A stretch of 64,000 nt of DNA from Pannonibacter phragmitetus_B (GCF_050510895.1 NZ_JBNINT010000001.1:2046001-2110000), one strand, 5' to 3'; shown: positions 21,110 through 32,189, numbered from the stretch's first letter. A program made the numbers and translations. The notes: generated by a model from the letters alone, not told the origin.

Positions 21110-22051
21110 ATGACCGGCACCCACCTGCCGGCAGCCGGGGCGGCTTCTGCCGCTCCGGCCATGCCCGGCCGTACCTTCAGGCGCCGCAATCCGCGAATGC
21201 GCCAGCTTTTCCCCTACCTGCTGGTGGCTCCGGCCGTCTGCTTCCTGCTGACGATCACGCTCTATCCGGGCGCCTATGCGATCTATCAGTCTCTCTTCTA
21301 TGTGAAATTCAACAGCTGGACCTTTGTCGGCACCGAGAACTATCAGGAGCTCCTGAACGACCGGGAGTTCTGGGCCGCGCTCGGCAACACCGTCATGATC
21401 GGCGGCATCGCACTGATTGCGGAATGCCTGCTGGCGCTCCTGCTTGCCTTCCACGCCTACCGTGACCCGTGGATCAAGGGCTGGCGCATCATCTTCCTGG
21501 TGCCGATGCTGTTCATGCCCTCGGCGGTGGCCTTCATCTGGAAGCTTGCCTTCATGGATGGCCGCGTCATCTCCGACCTTCTGATGCGCATCGGCCTCAT
21601 CGACGGAAACGTTGCCTGGACATCCTCCATCTGGCTGTCCCGCCTGACGCTGATCGTCGCCGACATCTGGCAGTGGACGCCGTTCCTCTTCATCATCTTC
21701 GTGGCCGCCCTTCAGGGGCAGGACGAGGAAGTGGAAGAGGCTGCCCGCCTCGATGGCGCAAGCTGGGGCGCGATCTTCTGGAATATTTCACTGCCAATGA
21801 TGCGGCCCGTGATTGCCGTGGCGGTGATCCTGCGTGGCATCGACATCACCACGATGTTCGCCAACGTCTTCATCATGACCCAGGGCACGCCCGGCGGCGC
21901 GACGGAGACGATCAGCTATTTCATCTACCGGATCGGCTTCAAGACCTTCAACTTCGGCTACGCCTCGGCGGCCTCGGTGGTCATGCTGGTTCTCACCGTC
22001 ATCATCGCGCAGCTTGCCGTCAAGCGCGCCTTCCGCTCAGGGAGGGACTAG
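21110..22051 (+). CDS. Sugar ABC transporter permease (MalF/UgpA-like)
   Basis: This 313-residue inner-membrane permease has six helices and the EAA loop EEAARLDGASWGAIFWN, which contacts the ATPase. The N-terminal 40 residues are polar and Ala/Pro-rich, ahead of a first helix at about 38-60. It starts 9 bases after the binding-protein stop. Confidence 0.92.
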   Translation: MTGTHLPAAGAASAAPAMPGRTFRRRNPRMRQLFPYLLVAPAVCFLLTITLYPGAYAIYQSLFYVKFNSWTFVGTENYQELLNDREFWAALGNTVMIGGIALIAECLLALLLAFHAYRDPWIKGWRIIFLVPMLFMPSAVAFIWKLAFMDGRVISDLLMRIGLIDGNVAWTSSIWLSRLTLIVADIWQWTPFLFIIFVAALQGQDEEVEEAARLDGASWGAIFWNISLPMMRPVIAVAVILRGIDITTMFANVFIMTQGTPGGATETISYFIYRIGFKTFNFGYASAASVVMLVLTVIIAQLAVKRAFRSGRD

Positions 22052-22054
22052 GCC

Positions 22055-22897
22055 ATGGCCTCGCAGCGCCGCAACAAGGGCGAAAAGCTCTTCCTGCGCT
22101 ATCTCATTCTCGGGGCCTGGGCTCTGTTCTGCCTCGCCCCCGTGCTCTGGTTCCTGTCCATCGGCTTCCGCCCGCGGACGGAGATCATCACGCCCCAGCC
22201 GATCTACCTGCCGAGCTTCAGCCTCGATGCCTGGCACATGATCTGGTCCGACTGGCCGATGGGGCATTACCTGCGCAACTCGCTGCTGGCGATTGCCGGT
22301 TCCGTCGTCATCGACCTGGTTCTGGCCGTGCCAGCCGCCTTCTCGCTCGCACGCTACCGCTACAAGGGCCGGGAGGACATTGGCTTCTACATCCTGTCCA
22401 CCCGCATGATGGCCCCGGCCATCGTGGCGATCCCGATCTTCTTCCTGTTCAAGACGATGGGCCTGCTCAACACGGTCTGGGCGCTGATGCTGATCTATGC
22501 GGCGATCAACCTGTCAGTCGTCACCTGGATCATCCGCTCCTACATGCTCGACATCCCGAAGGAACTGGAGGATGCAGCACGCACGGACGGAGCCTCTGAC
22601 CTGCGCATCCTGTGGGAGATCATCATCCCGGCCATCCTGCCGGGCATCATCACCGCAGGCGTCATCGCGGCCATTTTCGCGATCAACGAGTTCCTCTTCA
22701 CCCTTCTGATCGCTTCCACCAAGGATGCCTATACGCTCTCGGTGGCGCTCGCCAACTTCACCGGCGGATCAGACGGTGTCATCTACAACGCAATTGCCCT
22801 CGTCGCTTTCCTCGCGTTCGTTCCGGTGTTCCTGGTGGTGGCAGCCATCCAGAAGCATCTCTCGCGCGGGCTGACGATGGGCGCGGTCAAGGGATAA
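22055..22897 (+). CDS. Sugar ABC transporter permease (MalG/UgpE-like)
   Basis: This 280-residue second permease of the sugar importer has six helices and the EAA loop EDAARTDGASDLRILWE. It starts 3 bases after the first permease stop, with GGGAGG upstream inside that gene. MalG-type partner of the preceding gene. Confidence 0.93.
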   Translation: MASQRRNKGEKLFLRYLILGAWALFCLAPVLWFLSIGFRPRTEIITPQPIYLPSFSLDAWHMIWSDWPMGHYLRNSLLAIAGSVVIDLVLAVPAAFSLARYRYKGREDIGFYILSTRMMAPAIVAIPIFFLFKTMGLLNTVWALMLIYAAINLSVVTWIIRSYMLDIPKELEDAARTDGASDLRILWEIIIPAILPGIITAGVIAAIFAINEFLFTLLIASTKDAYTLSVALANFTGGSDGVIYNAIALVAFLAFVPVFLVVAAIQKHLSRGLTMGAVKG

Positions 22898-22902
22898 GCA
22901 CC

Positions 22903-23951
<1,049 letters not shown>

Positions 23952-23959
23952 GGTGCGCC

Positions 23960-24961
23960 ATGCGGGCAGATTACACATCCATGGGCTTCTACACGTTTGA
24001 CGCCCTCTGCCGCCCGGTGAACGAGCTTCCGGCGGGCGGCGGCACCCTGTTTGTCGAGGACTTCACGCTGGCGGTCTCCGGCGCGGCCGGCAGCGCCGCC
24101 ATCGTCGCGGCCAAGCACGGGCTGAAGGTGCGGGCTGTGGGAGGCGTCGGCCATGATGACATGGGCGACTGGGTGCTGATGAAACTCGGCGGCTTCGGCG
24201 TCGACACCAGCCTGATGCAGCGCTGCGATGGCTTTGCCACTTCCTCCTCCATCGTCACCACAAGGCCTGATGGTGCCCGCCCTGCCCTGCACAAGCGCGG
24301 CGCCACGGCAGGCTTTTATGTGGACGATGCGCAGGCGGAAACCGTGCTCGACACGAAGATCCTGCATGTCGGCGGCGTCGGGCTGATGGACCGGATGGAC
24401 AAGGGCCGCAACGCGGAACTGATGGCGGAAGCCAAGAAGCGCGGTGTCACCACCACGCTCGACGTCTTCGCCTCCACTCGCGATGACCTGCCGCTGGTCA
24501 GGCCGCTGCTGGCGCATACGGACTATTTCATGCCCTCCGAGGAGGAAGCCCGCGCCCTGTCCGGGCTTGAGGATTTCGAGGACATTGCCAAATTCCTGCT
24601 CGATCAGGGCACGGGTGCCGTCATCCTGACCCTCGGCGCGCTGGGCGCCATGTACCGGGACAACAACGGCCTTGCCTTCGATCTTCCAGCCTATGCGATC
24701 GACGTTGTGTGCACCTGCGGCTGCGGTGACTGCTTCAATGCCGGCTTTGCCACCGGGCTGCATCTCGGCCTGCCCATCGAGGACTGTGTGCGCATGGGAC
24801 AGGCAAGCTCTGCCCAGAACGCCATGGGTCTCGGCTCGCAGGCTGTTGTGAAAGATCTCGATACGACGCAGAGGTTTATGGCCAACACAGCGCTGCGCCC
24901 CTATACTTGGGCGGAAGATCAGGAGTTGCGCCATGAAGCACCCGCCCGTTCCGGGGCCTGA
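23960..24961 (+). CDS. PfkB-family sugar kinase with cysteine-rich active-site motif
   Basis: This ribokinase-type (PfkB) kinase of 333 residues has the N-terminal glycine pair in VSGAAGSAAIVAAKHG and the region YFMPSEEEARALSG. The C-terminal active-site motif, usually D-T-T-G-A-G-D, reads here VCTCGCGDCFNAGF: the catalytic aspartate and the anion-hole glycines are kept, but four cysteines fall within eight residues. It should phosphorylate the imported sugar, polyol or a product of it. The ATG at 23960 follows GAGG; a GTG at 23948 is also possible. It overlaps the next gene by 29 bases. Confidence 0.87.
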   Translation: MRADYTSMGFYTFDALCRPVNELPAGGGTLFVEDFTLAVSGAAGSAAIVAAKHGLKVRAVGGVGHDDMGDWVLMKLGGFGVDTSLMQRCDGFATSSSIVTTRPDGARPALHKRGATAGFYVDDAQAETVLDTKILHVGGVGLMDRMDKGRNAELMAEAKKRGVTTTLDVFASTRDDLPLVRPLLAHTDYFMPSEEEARALSGLEDFEDIAKFLLDQGTGAVILTLGALGAMYRDNNGLAFDLPAYAIDVVCTCGCGDCFNAGFATGLHLGLPIEDCVRMGQASSAQNAMGLGSQAVVKDLDTTQRFMANTALRPYTWAEDQELRHEAPARSGA

Positions 24962-25637
24962 GGAACTTGCCCTGCCGCTCAGGGACATCCTGCGCGGCCT
25001 GCGCCAGAAGGCCCCCTTGCCGAAATCGCTGATCGAACCAGCCCTCAACCTGCTGCCGCGGGACATTCGCTCCTCGCTGAGCCGCATTGTCGAGGATGTT
25101 GCAGGTGAAAAGATCGGACGCCTGCGTGTGCGCACGCCTGATGCCGCCTCGCTGCAACGGGCCAGCCTTGCGCTGAAGGGCGGGCCCGCAGCCCCGGCGG
25201 ATGTGGCCGGTGCACTCGCCTGGGGCGGCGCGCTGTTTCTGGCCGAGGCCGGTGTTTCCACCCTCCTCGTCAGCGAGACAGTGGCCGCGCTCTGCTGGCA
25301 CGAAGCGCTGGATGAGAGCTTCGACAGCCCGGCCCGTGCGGCAGCGCTGGTACAAGGGCTCGACCGGCATAGTTTCATCAGCCCGGCCCCCGGTATCGTT
25401 TCTGCTGCGGTGCCGGACAGCGGCATGGAACCGGCGCGGCTGCGTCTTGCCATGACAGCGCTTGTGGTGTGGCTGCTGGCAGAGCGCTCGGGCACACTGG
25501 GCAGCCTCTCCGGCGAGCATGAACTGCTCCGCATCGCTCTGCTGCTTTGCGACAGCAGCAAGGACGAAATTGCAGACGCCTTCCGCAACCGCGAAGCGCT
25601 TGGCAATCTGCTGCAACAGCTGGCCGAAAGGATCTGA
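24933..25637 (+). CDS. Unrecognised protein of the sugar-ABC/kinase operon (234 aa)
   Basis: I do not recognise this 234-residue protein. It has no signal peptide and no convincing membrane helix and is rich in Ala, Leu and acidic residues, which suggests an all-alpha cytoplasmic protein. It contains no conserved catalytic motif I can name. It starts inside the kinase gene and ends one base before the next gene, so translational coupling is likely on both sides. Base composition and codon use match its neighbours. A role in the same catabolic or transport pathway is inferred from position only. Confidence 0.8.
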   Translation: MKHPPVPGPEELALPLRDILRGLRQKAPLPKSLIEPALNLLPRDIRSSLSRIVEDVAGEKIGRLRVRTPDAASLQRASLALKGGPAAPADVAGALAWGGALFLAEAGVSTLLVSETVAALCWHEALDESFDSPARAAALVQGLDRHSFISPAPGIVSAAVPDSGMEPARLRLAMTALVVWLLAERSGTLGSLSGEHELLRIALLLCDSSKDEIADAFRNREALGNLLQQLAERI

Positions 25638-25638
25638 C

Positions 25639-26250
25639 ATGAGCGGCCCGCTTGCCAGTTTCGAGAATTCCCGCATGCCGGTGCGCAAGGCGATCCGCCG
25701 TCTGCGCTGGTTCATTGCTTCCTTCCACGAACATGCAAACGGCCTGACGGCAGAGACCGGACAGGCCTTTACCGTGGATGACGGCAAGCTGACCGCCGCC
25801 TTCATGAGCTGGTACCGTGCTTTTGAGGCGCAGAAGCACAAGGCGGACGCAGACCGTCGCGGCTATGTCACCTTCGCCGCTGGTTTGATGCTGCGTGAAC
25901 TTCTGCATTTCGGCCCGCTGACAGCCCAGCGCGGCGGGACAGCTCCGGGCGTACCTTCCCCATCCAGCGGCGGTGCTCCGGCTGCCTTCTGGCCGGAAGG
26001 CCACGCTTATGTCACCTATTGCCTCGCCGTGCGTGCCGCCGTTCTGGCGCAGGAATTCCACACCGAGCCGCATGAGGTGCCTGAGCTTTCGGACCTGCGG
26101 ACCTGGTGGTCCTTCCGGGAAAACATCTTCGAAGACCCGGACCTTGCCATCAGCTTCCTGGAGCTCTTCAGCGGCGAGCAGCCTCACTGGACCGCCTCCG
26201 CCATCTTCGCCCCGCATCCGGACACTCCACCTCTGCCCCGGCAGCAGTGA
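25639..26250 (+). CDS. Unrecognised protein, last gene of the sugar-ABC/kinase operon (203 aa)
   Basis: I do not recognise this 203-residue protein. Near its N-terminus is a basic helix (RKAIRRLRWFIASFHEHAN), followed by charged helical sequence with many aromatic residues (TWWSFRENIFEDPDL). There is no signal peptide or clear transmembrane segment. The stop of the preceding gene and this ATG are one base apart (TGACATG), which indicates coupled translation. It closes the operon and is followed by a repeat-filled intergenic region. Function unknown; position suggests that it works with the preceding orphan gene. Confidence 0.78.
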   Translation: MSGPLASFENSRMPVRKAIRRLRWFIASFHEHANGLTAETGQAFTVDDGKLTAAFMSWYRAFEAQKHKADADRRGYVTFAAGLMLRELLHFGPLTAQRGGTAPGVPSPSSGGAPAAFWPEGHAYVTYCLAVRAAVLAQEFHTEPHEVPELSDLRTWWSFRENIFEDPDLAISFLELFSGEQPHWTASAIFAPHPDTPPLPRQQ

Positions 26251-26278
26251 GGCGCGCCCAGTTGCGTTCCTCTCCATC

Positions 26279-26450
26279 GTCATCCCGGGCAGAAGCGAAG
26301 CGGAAGTCTGGGGTACGCTCATTCGCAGAGCTTTGGGACTGAAGGCGCACAGAGGCTGGCGAAAGAGAAAACCCTGCCTCACGGCTCAAGACAAAGCACC
26401 TCTCTGCGAGCGAGTAGGCCCCGGCTCGCGCTGCGCTTGGCCGGGGTGAC
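26279..26450. repeat. Dispersed intergenic repeat, copy 1 (with terminal inverted repeats)
   Basis: The 344-base stretch 26251-26594 has no gene. It holds an element starting GTCATCCCGGGCAGAAGCG and ending, on the opposite strand, GTCACCCCGGCCAAGCG; these ends form imperfect terminal inverted repeats. The first 85 bases are clearly related to a second copy starting near 26537. Such GTCATCCCGG-type palindromic units are common between genes in alphaproteobacteria. Whether this family is abundant in this genome cannot be seen from one window. Confidence 0.7.
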
Positions 26451-26536
26451 ATGGTGGCTGACGACAAGGCCGTCATCAGCGGCTGCGGCCTTCACTATGC
26501 TGAGGCAAAAAGCACAGATTTGCTACACGCTCCGCG

Positions 26537-26660
26537 TCGTCCCGGACGCAGCAAAGCGGAGATCCGGGACCCACTCGCTTGCAGAGCGTTGAGATTAAAG
26601 CGCAGTGCTGAGGCTGGCCACTGTCCCGGACCCTCTCTTCGTTCGTCCCAGATGAAGCTT
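26537..26660. repeat. Dispersed intergenic repeat, copy 2, running into the 3' end of comEC
   Basis: CGTCGTCCCGGACGC onward aligns with copy 1 over about 85 bases (shared AAGCGGA, GCAGAGC and GAGGCTGG blocks). The right-hand part overlaps the last codons of comEC (stop at 26595), so the repeat appears to supply the last 15-20 residues of that protein. Confidence 0.65.
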
Positions 26661-28948
26661 GAGAGAAAAGTACGTGGACGCTCCCTCCTCACGGCCCCCG
26701 TGCCAGGGGCGGGTGCGGACGGGGCGGGCCCATTGCAGGTCCGTGATCACGGCTTTGCTTTCCACCACATTCAGCCACAGCGCCAGCGCGCCTTTCTGCG
26801 TGCGCTCCGGCCCGCCGATGGCAAGAACCTTTGCGCAAGCACGCGGCAAAGTGAAGCTGCTGACGGCGATATCCGCATGGCGGCAATCCTCCTCCAGAGC
26901 CTCGAGGCTGCGGCTGAGAGCCACGCGAAGTGGAGCCACCGCAGCCCCTTCTTCCATATGCAGCGGATAGGCATCCACGACACAGCCGGACGGATCACAG
27001 GCCATATGACGCTTGAGCAGGCGGCGCGCCTCAAATTCCATCGGCGGCACCCCATCGCCCCGCAACCAGGTTTCTGCGGCAAAACCAATCTTCGAGGCAG
27101 TGACGCGCAAATCCCCTGATGCATCGCGCACTGCTACCAGCACGCCCCTGTCCGCCACCATGATGTCCGGCGGGCGGAAGAGCGTCAGCGAGACAACGCC
27201 AATCCCGAGCGGCACTGCTGCAATGGCCCGCCAGCGCCCGTTCGCCAGCAGCAGCATGAAGACCGAGGCCGTGAGCATCACTGCTGCAAGGGCAGACATC
27301 TGGCCGGTCACCCCGTCGGTATCGCTGAGTGAGGCGGTAAAGCGGGCCGATGCCAGCATCAGATCAATGCCCCAGCCCATCACCGCCAGCGGCAAATCCG
27401 CAAGGCCGAAAGGCAGCAGCAGGAAGGCCAGCACACCGGCGGGCATGACAATGAACGAGACGGCAGGCATGGCCAGCAGGTTGCCGAGCAGCCCATAGGG
27501 CGATATCCGGTCAAAGTGATAGGCACCAATTACACCCGTCGCCACGCCGGCAACAAGCGATGTCATGGCAAGCCCTCCCGCCCATAACACTACAGATGAA
27601 AGGATGCGGTTTGCAGGGCCGAGGCTTGCCCGGCGTACCGCATTCATCTTCGTGGACGGACGCCGGGCCCAGTCGTCATAGACCGCGACCAGACAGAGAA
27701 CGGCAGCAAAGGACATCTGGAAGCCAGGGTCATAGAGATCCTCAGGCGCAACGATCAGCAGCGCCACCGCCACCAGCGAGAGGCTGCGCAGGCTGAGGCC
27801 GCGCCGCCCGGTCAGAAGCCCCAAAAACACCAGTGCGATCATCAAATATGACCGCTGCGTCGGCACGCTTGCGCCGGACAGAAGCAGGTATGCCGTGGCC
27901 GTGACCAATGCGACGCAGGCGGCGATCTTGTGAATGGGCAGGCGCAAGGCCAGCAGCGGAAAGGCAGCAAGGAGCGCCAGCGCCGCCGCATAGACCCCAC
28001 CCGCAAACAACGCCATGTGCAGGCCGGAAATCGAGAGCACATGCGCCAGACCGGATTCCCGAAGATCCTCCACCGCTTCATCTGAAATGAGACTTCTATC
28101 CCCCACCAGCAGCGCCGCAGCGAGCGCGGCGCGATCCCCTCACCAATGGCAGTGCGAATGCCTTCGACAAGACCCGCCCGCACAGCCTCAATCTGGCGGA
28201 GCGCCTTCAGCCGGAGCCCCGGCGGCGGCAGGTCAATTGCCTCCGGCGCGCCCAGCACGAAGCCGGTTGCGCCAATCCGGTCATAATAGGCGCGGAAGGC
28301 AAAGTCATAACCTCCCGGACGCACCGGGCCGGAGGGTGGCACCAGCCGGGCCCGCACCTTGATGGCATCGCCAATGGCGAGCTTTTGCGCCTGCCGCAGC
28401 ACCAGGCGCACCCGTGCGGGTGCCTCGCCCCGGCGCGACCAGCGCACCACATCAACCGTTACCTGCCGGGACGCGCCCGCTCCGGCGATGCCCGAGACAT
28501 GACCGGAAATCTCCGCCGATACCGGCCCCTTCAACACAGGAGCGGCAATACTGAGGGTGCGCATGGCCCCGGCCGCGGCGCCTGCCAGCATCAAGGCCAG
28601 AACCAGCACAACGGCATGAAGCCGCCCCCGCCAATGTGTCCACAGAGCAAAGATCAGAGCCACGACAGACAGCGCCATCAGCACCCAGGCATTGGGTTCA
28701 CGCGGGGCGGAAAAATACAGCGCAATGCCGCCGCAAAAGGCGAAGGCCTGCAGCACGGGCGCAAGATCACGCGGTGCTTTGCGGCTAACGGTCTCGACCG
28801 GCTTCAGCAGCGCGGCATCGGGCGTATGCGGCCGCTTGCGCCACAGGCGCTCACCATGCCGGTAAAACCAGTCAGGAACGGAAAAGCGACGGCGCGGCGG
28901 CGGCGCCCTGTCATCTGTTGCAGAGCCTGTCAGCCCTGCACCGGCCAT
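26595..28948 (-). CDS. comEC: ComEC/Rec2-family DNA-uptake channel protein, apparent frameshift
   Basis: ComEC forms the inner-membrane channel for single-stranded DNA in natural transformation. The N-terminal half holds several helices and the OB-like DUF4131 region (PSGPVRPGGYDFAFRAYYDRIGA). The competence domain follows with GLAHVLSISGLHMALFAGG and the membrane core. The frame breaks at a C4 run on plus (28136-28139) in AIGEG; one added base continues DRAALAAALLVGDRSLISDEA and gives 784 residues. No C-terminal metallo-beta-lactamase HxHxDH motif is visible, as in shorter alphaproteobacterial ComECs. The final residues are encoded by an intergenic repeat. It is divergent from gltX. Confidence 0.85.
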
Positions 28949-29151
28949 GGCCCTGCGGCCCCTGCTTCATACGCCAAATGCAAACCCGCCCCACACTGCC
29001 GGTGCTTCGCACCAGCCTTGCCCATACCCCTTTATCCATTCGCAGCGCCCCGGACATTTGCCGGGCCGCGCGCCTGTGCTAAAGAGCCAGCAACCGGATT
29101 CCGGTTCTGACCGGCATCACCTCACTCTGACAGAGAAACAACATCCTGACC

Positions 29152-30575
29152 ATGGCTGACCAGATCGTCACGCGCTTTGCGCCTTCCCCGACCGGCTACC
29201 TTCATATTGGCGGCGCCCGTACGGCCCTCTTCAACTGGCTTTTCGCCAAGCGCCACGGCGGCAAGATGCTGCTGCGCATCGAGGACACCGACCGCGCCCG
29301 TTCCACCAAGGAAGCCGTGGACGCGCTGCTTGATGGCCTGACCTGGCTCGGCCTCGACTGGGACGGCGAGCCGGTGTCCCAGTTTGGCCGCGTCAAGCGT
29401 CATCAGGAAGTGGTGGAAGAGATGCTGGCACGCGGCACCGCCTACCGCTGCTATTGCACGCCGAAAGAACTGGAAGAAATGCGTGAGAAGGCCCGCGCCG
29501 AAGGCCGTCCTCCCCGCTATGACGGCACCTGGCGTGACCGCGATGCCTCCGAGGCTCCGGCTGGCGTTGCACCGGCCATCCGCCTGCGCGCGCCGCTCGA
29601 GGGCGAGACCATCGTTGATGATCAGGTTCAGGGCCGCATCACCTTCCCGAACAAGGATCTGGACGACCTCGTGCTGATGCGCTCGGACGGCGTGCCGACC
29701 TACATGCTGGCCGTGGTGGTGGACGACCATGACATGGGCGTCACCCACATCATCCGTGGCGACGACCATCTGACCAACGCCGCCCGCCAGACGCTGATCT
29801 ATCAGGCCATGGGCTGGGACGTGCCCAGCATGTCGCATATCCCGCTGATTCACGGCCCGGACGGCGCAAAGCTCTCCAAGCGCCACGGCGCGCTGGGCGC
29901 CGAAGCCTACCGCGCCATGGGCTATCTGCCCGCCGCCATGCGCAACTATCTTGCACGCCTCGGCTGGAGCCACGGCGACGACGAAATCATGTCCACCGAA
30001 GACATGATCTCTTGGTTCGGCCTTGAGTCCATCGGCCGCTCGCCCGCCCGCTTCGACTTCAAGAAGCTGGAGAACCTCAACGGCCATTACATGCGCGCCA
30101 CCGCTGATGCGGATCTGCTGGTGCACTGGAAGGCCTGCATTGCCCACAACGAAGGCGGCGCTGCCATTCTCGACTGGATGGCGGCTCCCGGCAATGAAGC
30201 CAAGGTGCTGGCTGCCCTGCCCGGCCTCAAGGAGCGCGCCAAGACGCTGGTGGAACTCACCGAAAGCGCATCATACCTTTGGCGGATGCGGCCAATTGAC
30301 CTTGATGAGAAGGCGGCCACAATTCTGGACGCAGACGGCAAGTCGATCCTTGCGCGCCTTCTCCCGCTGCTGCAGGCAGATGATGTCTGGTCGCTGGAGA
30401 GCACCGAAGCCGTCGTCAAGGCCTTCGCAGAGGCGGAAAATCTGAAGCTTGGCAAGGTGGCGCAGCCCTTCGCGCCGCACTGACAGGCCGCGGCACCTCG
30501 CCCGGCATCTATGATGTGCTTGTGGTGCTGGGCAAGGACGAATCTCTGGGGCGCATTGCTGATCAGGCGGCTTGA
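29152..30575 (+). CDS. gltX: Glutamyl-tRNA synthetase, apparent C-terminal frameshift
   Basis: This class I synthetase charges tRNA-Glu. The HIGH motif appears as PTGYLHIGGARTALFN (residues 13-28) and KMSKS as AKLSKRHG. The listed frame stops at 30483, but a missing C in the run 30466-30468 moves the true C-terminus to another frame. After KVAQPLRAALTGR the conserved end continues as SPGIYDVLVVLGKDESLGRI and stops at 30575. The corrected length is 474 residues, normal for GltX. The 203-base gap to comEC shows no strong promoter match. Confidence 0.92.
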
Positions 30576-30632
30576 GCACTGATCTGACAGGCGTTTTCAG
30601 ATGAGCGTTTAGCGTTCACAGACGGAACAAAG

Positions 30633-30662
30633 CCCATGGCGCAAGCGTTTGCGCGCCATGGG
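30633..30662. other. Hairpin between gltX and gltA
   Basis: CCCATGGCGC and GCGCCATGGG form a perfect 10-base stem around a 10-base loop in the 240-base gltX-gltA gap. No T-run follows on either strand, so it is not a standard terminator; it could be an mRNA processing or protein-binding site. Confidence 0.4.
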
Positions 30663-30815
30663 CAGTGCAGCATGCAGCTTGCAGCCCCTGCTCAAATGGG
30701 ATACGCAATCCGGGGCTATTTCAACCGCCGTGCAAGCATCAGGCAGATCAGTCAAGGTCTGCGGCGCTCCCAACGCCAGAATGCACCGGCAGTTCCAGAC
30801 GAAGGGGTTACCTGA

Positions 30816-32108
30816 ATGGGCGACACGAAAGCCAACCTGACCGTTGACGGCAAGGCCAGCGATTTCAAAATTCTCGATGGCTCCATTGGACCGTCGGTCG
30901 TGGATATCTCCACTCTCTACAAAGAGACGGGCATGTTCACCTACGATCCGGGCTTCACTTCGACCGCATCGTGCGAATCCAAGATTACCTATATCGATGG
31001 CGACGAAGGTGTGCTTCTGCACCGCGGTTACCCGATCGAGCAGCTGGCCGAGAAGGGTGACTTCCTGGAAGTCTGCTATCTGCTTCTCTACGGCGAACTG
31101 CCGACACCCGCCCAGAAGAAAGACTTCGACTACCGCGTGACGCACCACACCATGGTGCATGAGCAGATGAGCCGCTTCTTCACCGGCTACCGCCGCGACG
31201 CCCACCCGATGGCCGTCATGGTCGGCACCGTAGGCGCCCTCTCCGCCTTCTACCACGACTCGACCGACATCACCGATCCGCACCAGCGCATGGTCGCTTC
31301 GCTGCGCATGATCGCCAAGATGCCGACGATCGCCGCGATGGCTTACAAGTACCACGTCGGCCAGCCCTTCGTTTATCCGAAGAACGACCTCGACTACGCC
31401 TCCAACTTCCTGCGCATGTGCTTTGCCGTGCCCTGCGAGGAGTACAAGGTCAACCCGGTCCTGTCCCGCGCCATGGACCGCATCTTCATCCTGCACGCCG
31501 ACCATGAGCAGAACGCATCGACCTCGACCGTGCGTCTGGCTGGCTCCTCCGGCGCCAACCCGTTCGCCTGCATCGCGGCCGGCATTGCCTGCCTCTGGGG
31601 CCCGGCACACGGCGGCGCCAACGAGGCTGCGCTCAACATGCTGATGGAAATCGGCTCGGTTGACCGCATCCCCGAATATATCGAACGCGCCAAGGACAAG
31701 AACGATCCGTTCCGTCTGATGGGCTTCGGCCACCGGGTCTACAAGAACTATGACCCGCGCGCCAAGATCATGCAGAAGACCATGTATGAGGTCCTCGAGG
31801 CCACCGGCCATGCAGATGACCCGCTGATGCAGGTTGCTCTGGAGCTGGAAAAAATCGCCCTCAACGATCCGTACTTCATCGAGAAGAAGCTCTACCCGAA
31901 CGTCGACTTCTACTCGGGTATCACTCTGCGTGCGCTCGGATTCCCGACCACCATGTTCACCGTGCTCTTTGCCCTCGCCCGTACCGTGGGCTGGATCGCG
32001 CAGTGGAACGAGATGATCGAGGACCCGTCCCAGCGTATCGGCCGTCCGCGCCAGCTCTACACCGGAGCCCCGCAGCGCGACTACGTGCCGATCAACAACC
32101 GCGGTTGA
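30816..32108 (+). CDS. gltA: Citrate synthase (type II, hexameric)
   Basis: Citrate synthase condenses acetyl-CoA and oxaloacetate at the entry to the citric acid cycle. The 430-residue protein is intact and of type II length. Catalytic residues are visible in LHADHEQNAS, WGPAHGGANEA, MGFGHRVYKNYDPRA and in the C-terminal VDFYSGI. A strong terminator lies 24 bases after the stop. The gltX-gltA-lpxB neighbourhood is common in Hyphomicrobiales. Confidence 0.97.
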   Translation: MGDTKANLTVDGKASDFKILDGSIGPSVVDISTLYKETGMFTYDPGFTSTASCESKITYIDGDEGVLLHRGYPIEQLAEKGDFLEVCYLLLYGELPTPAQKKDFDYRVTHHTMVHEQMSRFFTGYRRDAHPMAVMVGTVGALSAFYHDSTDITDPHQRMVASLRMIAKMPTIAAMAYKYHVGQPFVYPKNDLDYASNFLRMCFAVPCEEYKVNPVLSRAMDRIFILHADHEQNASTSTVRLAGSSGANPFACIAAGIACLWGPAHGGANEAALNMLMEIGSVDRIPEYIERAKDKNDPFRLMGFGHRVYKNYDPRAKIMQKTMYEVLEATGHADDPLMQVALELEKIALNDPYFIEKKLYPNVDFYSGITLRALGFPTTMFTVLFALARTVGWIAQWNEMIEDPSQRIGRPRQLYTGAPQRDYVPINNRG

Positions 32109-32131
32109 GATCTGCAGATCTGACGAAACGG

Positions 32132-32160
32132 AAAGGGCGCCAGACGGCGCCCTTTTTGTT
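32132..32160 (+). terminator. Rho-independent terminator of gltA
   Basis: AAAGGGCGCC-AGAC-GGCGCCCTTT is a perfect 10-base stem with a four-base loop, running into TTTTTGTT. It also separates gltA from the convergent lpxB. Confidence 0.93.
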
Positions 32161-32189
32161 GAGTGACTGCAGAACGGATAAGTGCGGGT

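Noticed and set aside
32108..32121. AGATCTGCAGATCT palindrome after gltA
   Set aside because: It lies just before a standard terminator and has no further context; probably chance.
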